Source of the DNA: Bartonella harrusi
GTDB taxonomy: Bacteria > Pseudomonadota > Alphaproteobacteria > Rhizobiales > Rhizobiaceae
Assembly (NCBI RefSeq): GCF_024297065.1
Contig: NZ_CP101114.1
Coordinates: 1,054,001-1,118,000, forward strand
DNA length: 64,000 nt
Direction of reading: 5' to 3'
The notes below the pieces were generated by a model that was given only the letters and a program-made list of their open reading frames with translations, was not told the origin of the DNA and made no database searches. Position numbers and translations under genes: made by a program. How positions within the stretch are numbered: the stretch's first letter is position 1; each line of letters opens with the position of its first letter. This document shows, piece after piece, positions 63,362-64,000 of the stretch.

Positions 63362-64000
63362 TGATCGATTGGCCTATTCTTTCTACAGTTACATTTTTAC
63401 CGCTTGTTGGTGTCCTTCTCATTTTATTTATCAAAGAGGATAATGAGGTCGCTCGGCATAACATACGCAATGTAGCATTTTTTACGACTGTGTTTGTTTT
63501 TATTATTTCCTTAATTATTTGGGCGGGTTTCGATCATACAGATGCTCATTTTCAAATGGTTGAGAAAGCCAATTGGTTAGGGGGGGGGATCAGTTATCAT
63601 ATGGGGGTTGATGGCATTTCTATCCTCTTTGTAGTTCTTTCGGCTTTTCTTTTGCCTTTCTGTATTTTAGCAAGTTGGGAAAATGTTAAAGATAGATTAA
63701 AAGCCTATATGATTGCTTTTCTTCTTCTTGAAGTTGCGATTATTGGGGTTTTTTGTGCTCTTGATGCAATGTTGTTTTATGTCTTTTTTGAAGGCAGCCT
63801 TATTCCAATGTTTATTATTATAGGTGTTTGGGGAGGCCCACGACGTGTTTATGCAAGTATAAAGTTTTTCCTTTACACTTTACTTGGTTCAGTGCTGATG
63901 CTGGTTGCTCTTATGGCTATGTATTGGCAAGCTGGAACACTTGATATACCGACTTTATTAACTTACCAATTTCCTGCGCATATGCAAATTTGGTTATGGC
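63361..64000 (+). CDS. nuoM: NADH-quinone oxidoreductase subunit M, partial
   Basis: N-terminal 213 codons of the antiporter-like NuoM subunit; the rest lies beyond the window. Recognisable are the first helices (WPILSTVTFLPLVGVLLILFI), YHMGVDGISILFVVLSAFLLPF and FYVFFEGSLIPMFIIIGVWGGPRRVYASIKFFLYTLLGSVLML, which contains the conserved Glu of the first pump helices. ATG 63361 overlaps the nuoL stop by one base. Confidence 0.96.
   Translation, partial: MIDWPILSTVTFLPLVGVLLILFIKEDNEVARHNIRNVAFFTTVFVFIISLIIWAGFDHTDAHFQMVEKANWLGGGISYHMGVDGISILFVVLSAFLLPFCILASWENVKDRLKAYMIAFLLLEVAIIGVFCALDAMLFYVFFEGSLIPMFIIIGVWGGPRRVYASIKFFLYTLLGSVLMLVALMAMYWQAGTLDIPTLLTYQFPAHMQIWLW

Overview
The window comes from an AT-rich alphaproteobacterium of the Rhizobiales and most probably from Bartonella. 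The nuoA-M order, an outer-membrane barrel of the Omp25/Hbp type, a fused SecDF and the general gene style all fit that genus. I cannot name the species. The host flanks are clearly more AT-rich than the central block, which holds an almost complete Mu-like transposable prophage of about 36.4 kb with a contractile tail.

Layout. 1-12667 (host): partial YbaL-type cation/proton antiporter, secDF, a small membrane protein, an MscS-family channel with a small exported protein, an outer-membrane beta-barrel, tRNA-Leu(TAA), ilvA, an exported protein and a DEAD-box RNA helicase. 13067-13934: an 868-bp left-end fragment of a related Mu-like phage, carrying the 3' part of a repressor gene. 13935-50302: the main prophage. 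50303-50327: fragments of right-end sequence. 50357-51364: tRNA-Ser(TGA), tRNA-Val(TAC) and tRNA-Asp(GTC). 51669-64000: the respiratory complex I operon nuoABCDEFGHIJKLM, with nuoM cut by the window end.

Prophage logic. A leftward repressor and a rightward Ner-type regulator flank an operator region rich in inverted repeats. The early operon encodes a DnaA-domain-like protein, a ParB-like protein, a Mu-type DDE transposase, a MuB-type ATPase, DUF3164 and GemA, and ends with a Mor/C-type activator. Three copies of one palindrome (TTGACTGACAGTGTCAG) then precede three late blocks. The first carries lysis genes (GH19 endolysin, holin-like, Rz/Rz1), terminase, portal and MuF. The second carries protease/scaffold, decoration, capsid, head completion, baseplate and fibres. 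The third carries sheath, tube, tail chaperone with a -1 slippery site, tape measure and gpU/X/D. A decayed adenine-methylase gene sits at the right end, where Mu keeps mom.

The most notable points are: (1) the shared late-promoter palindrome paired with one Mor/C-type activator; (2) a run of five long interrupted palindromes inside the ParB-like coding region; (3) nested prophage left ends with two repressors that differ in the DNA-binding half but share the C-terminal half; (4) a tandem T7 frameshift signal in the tail chaperone gene; (5) a homopolymer frameshift in the baseplate J gene, which may inactivate the phage.
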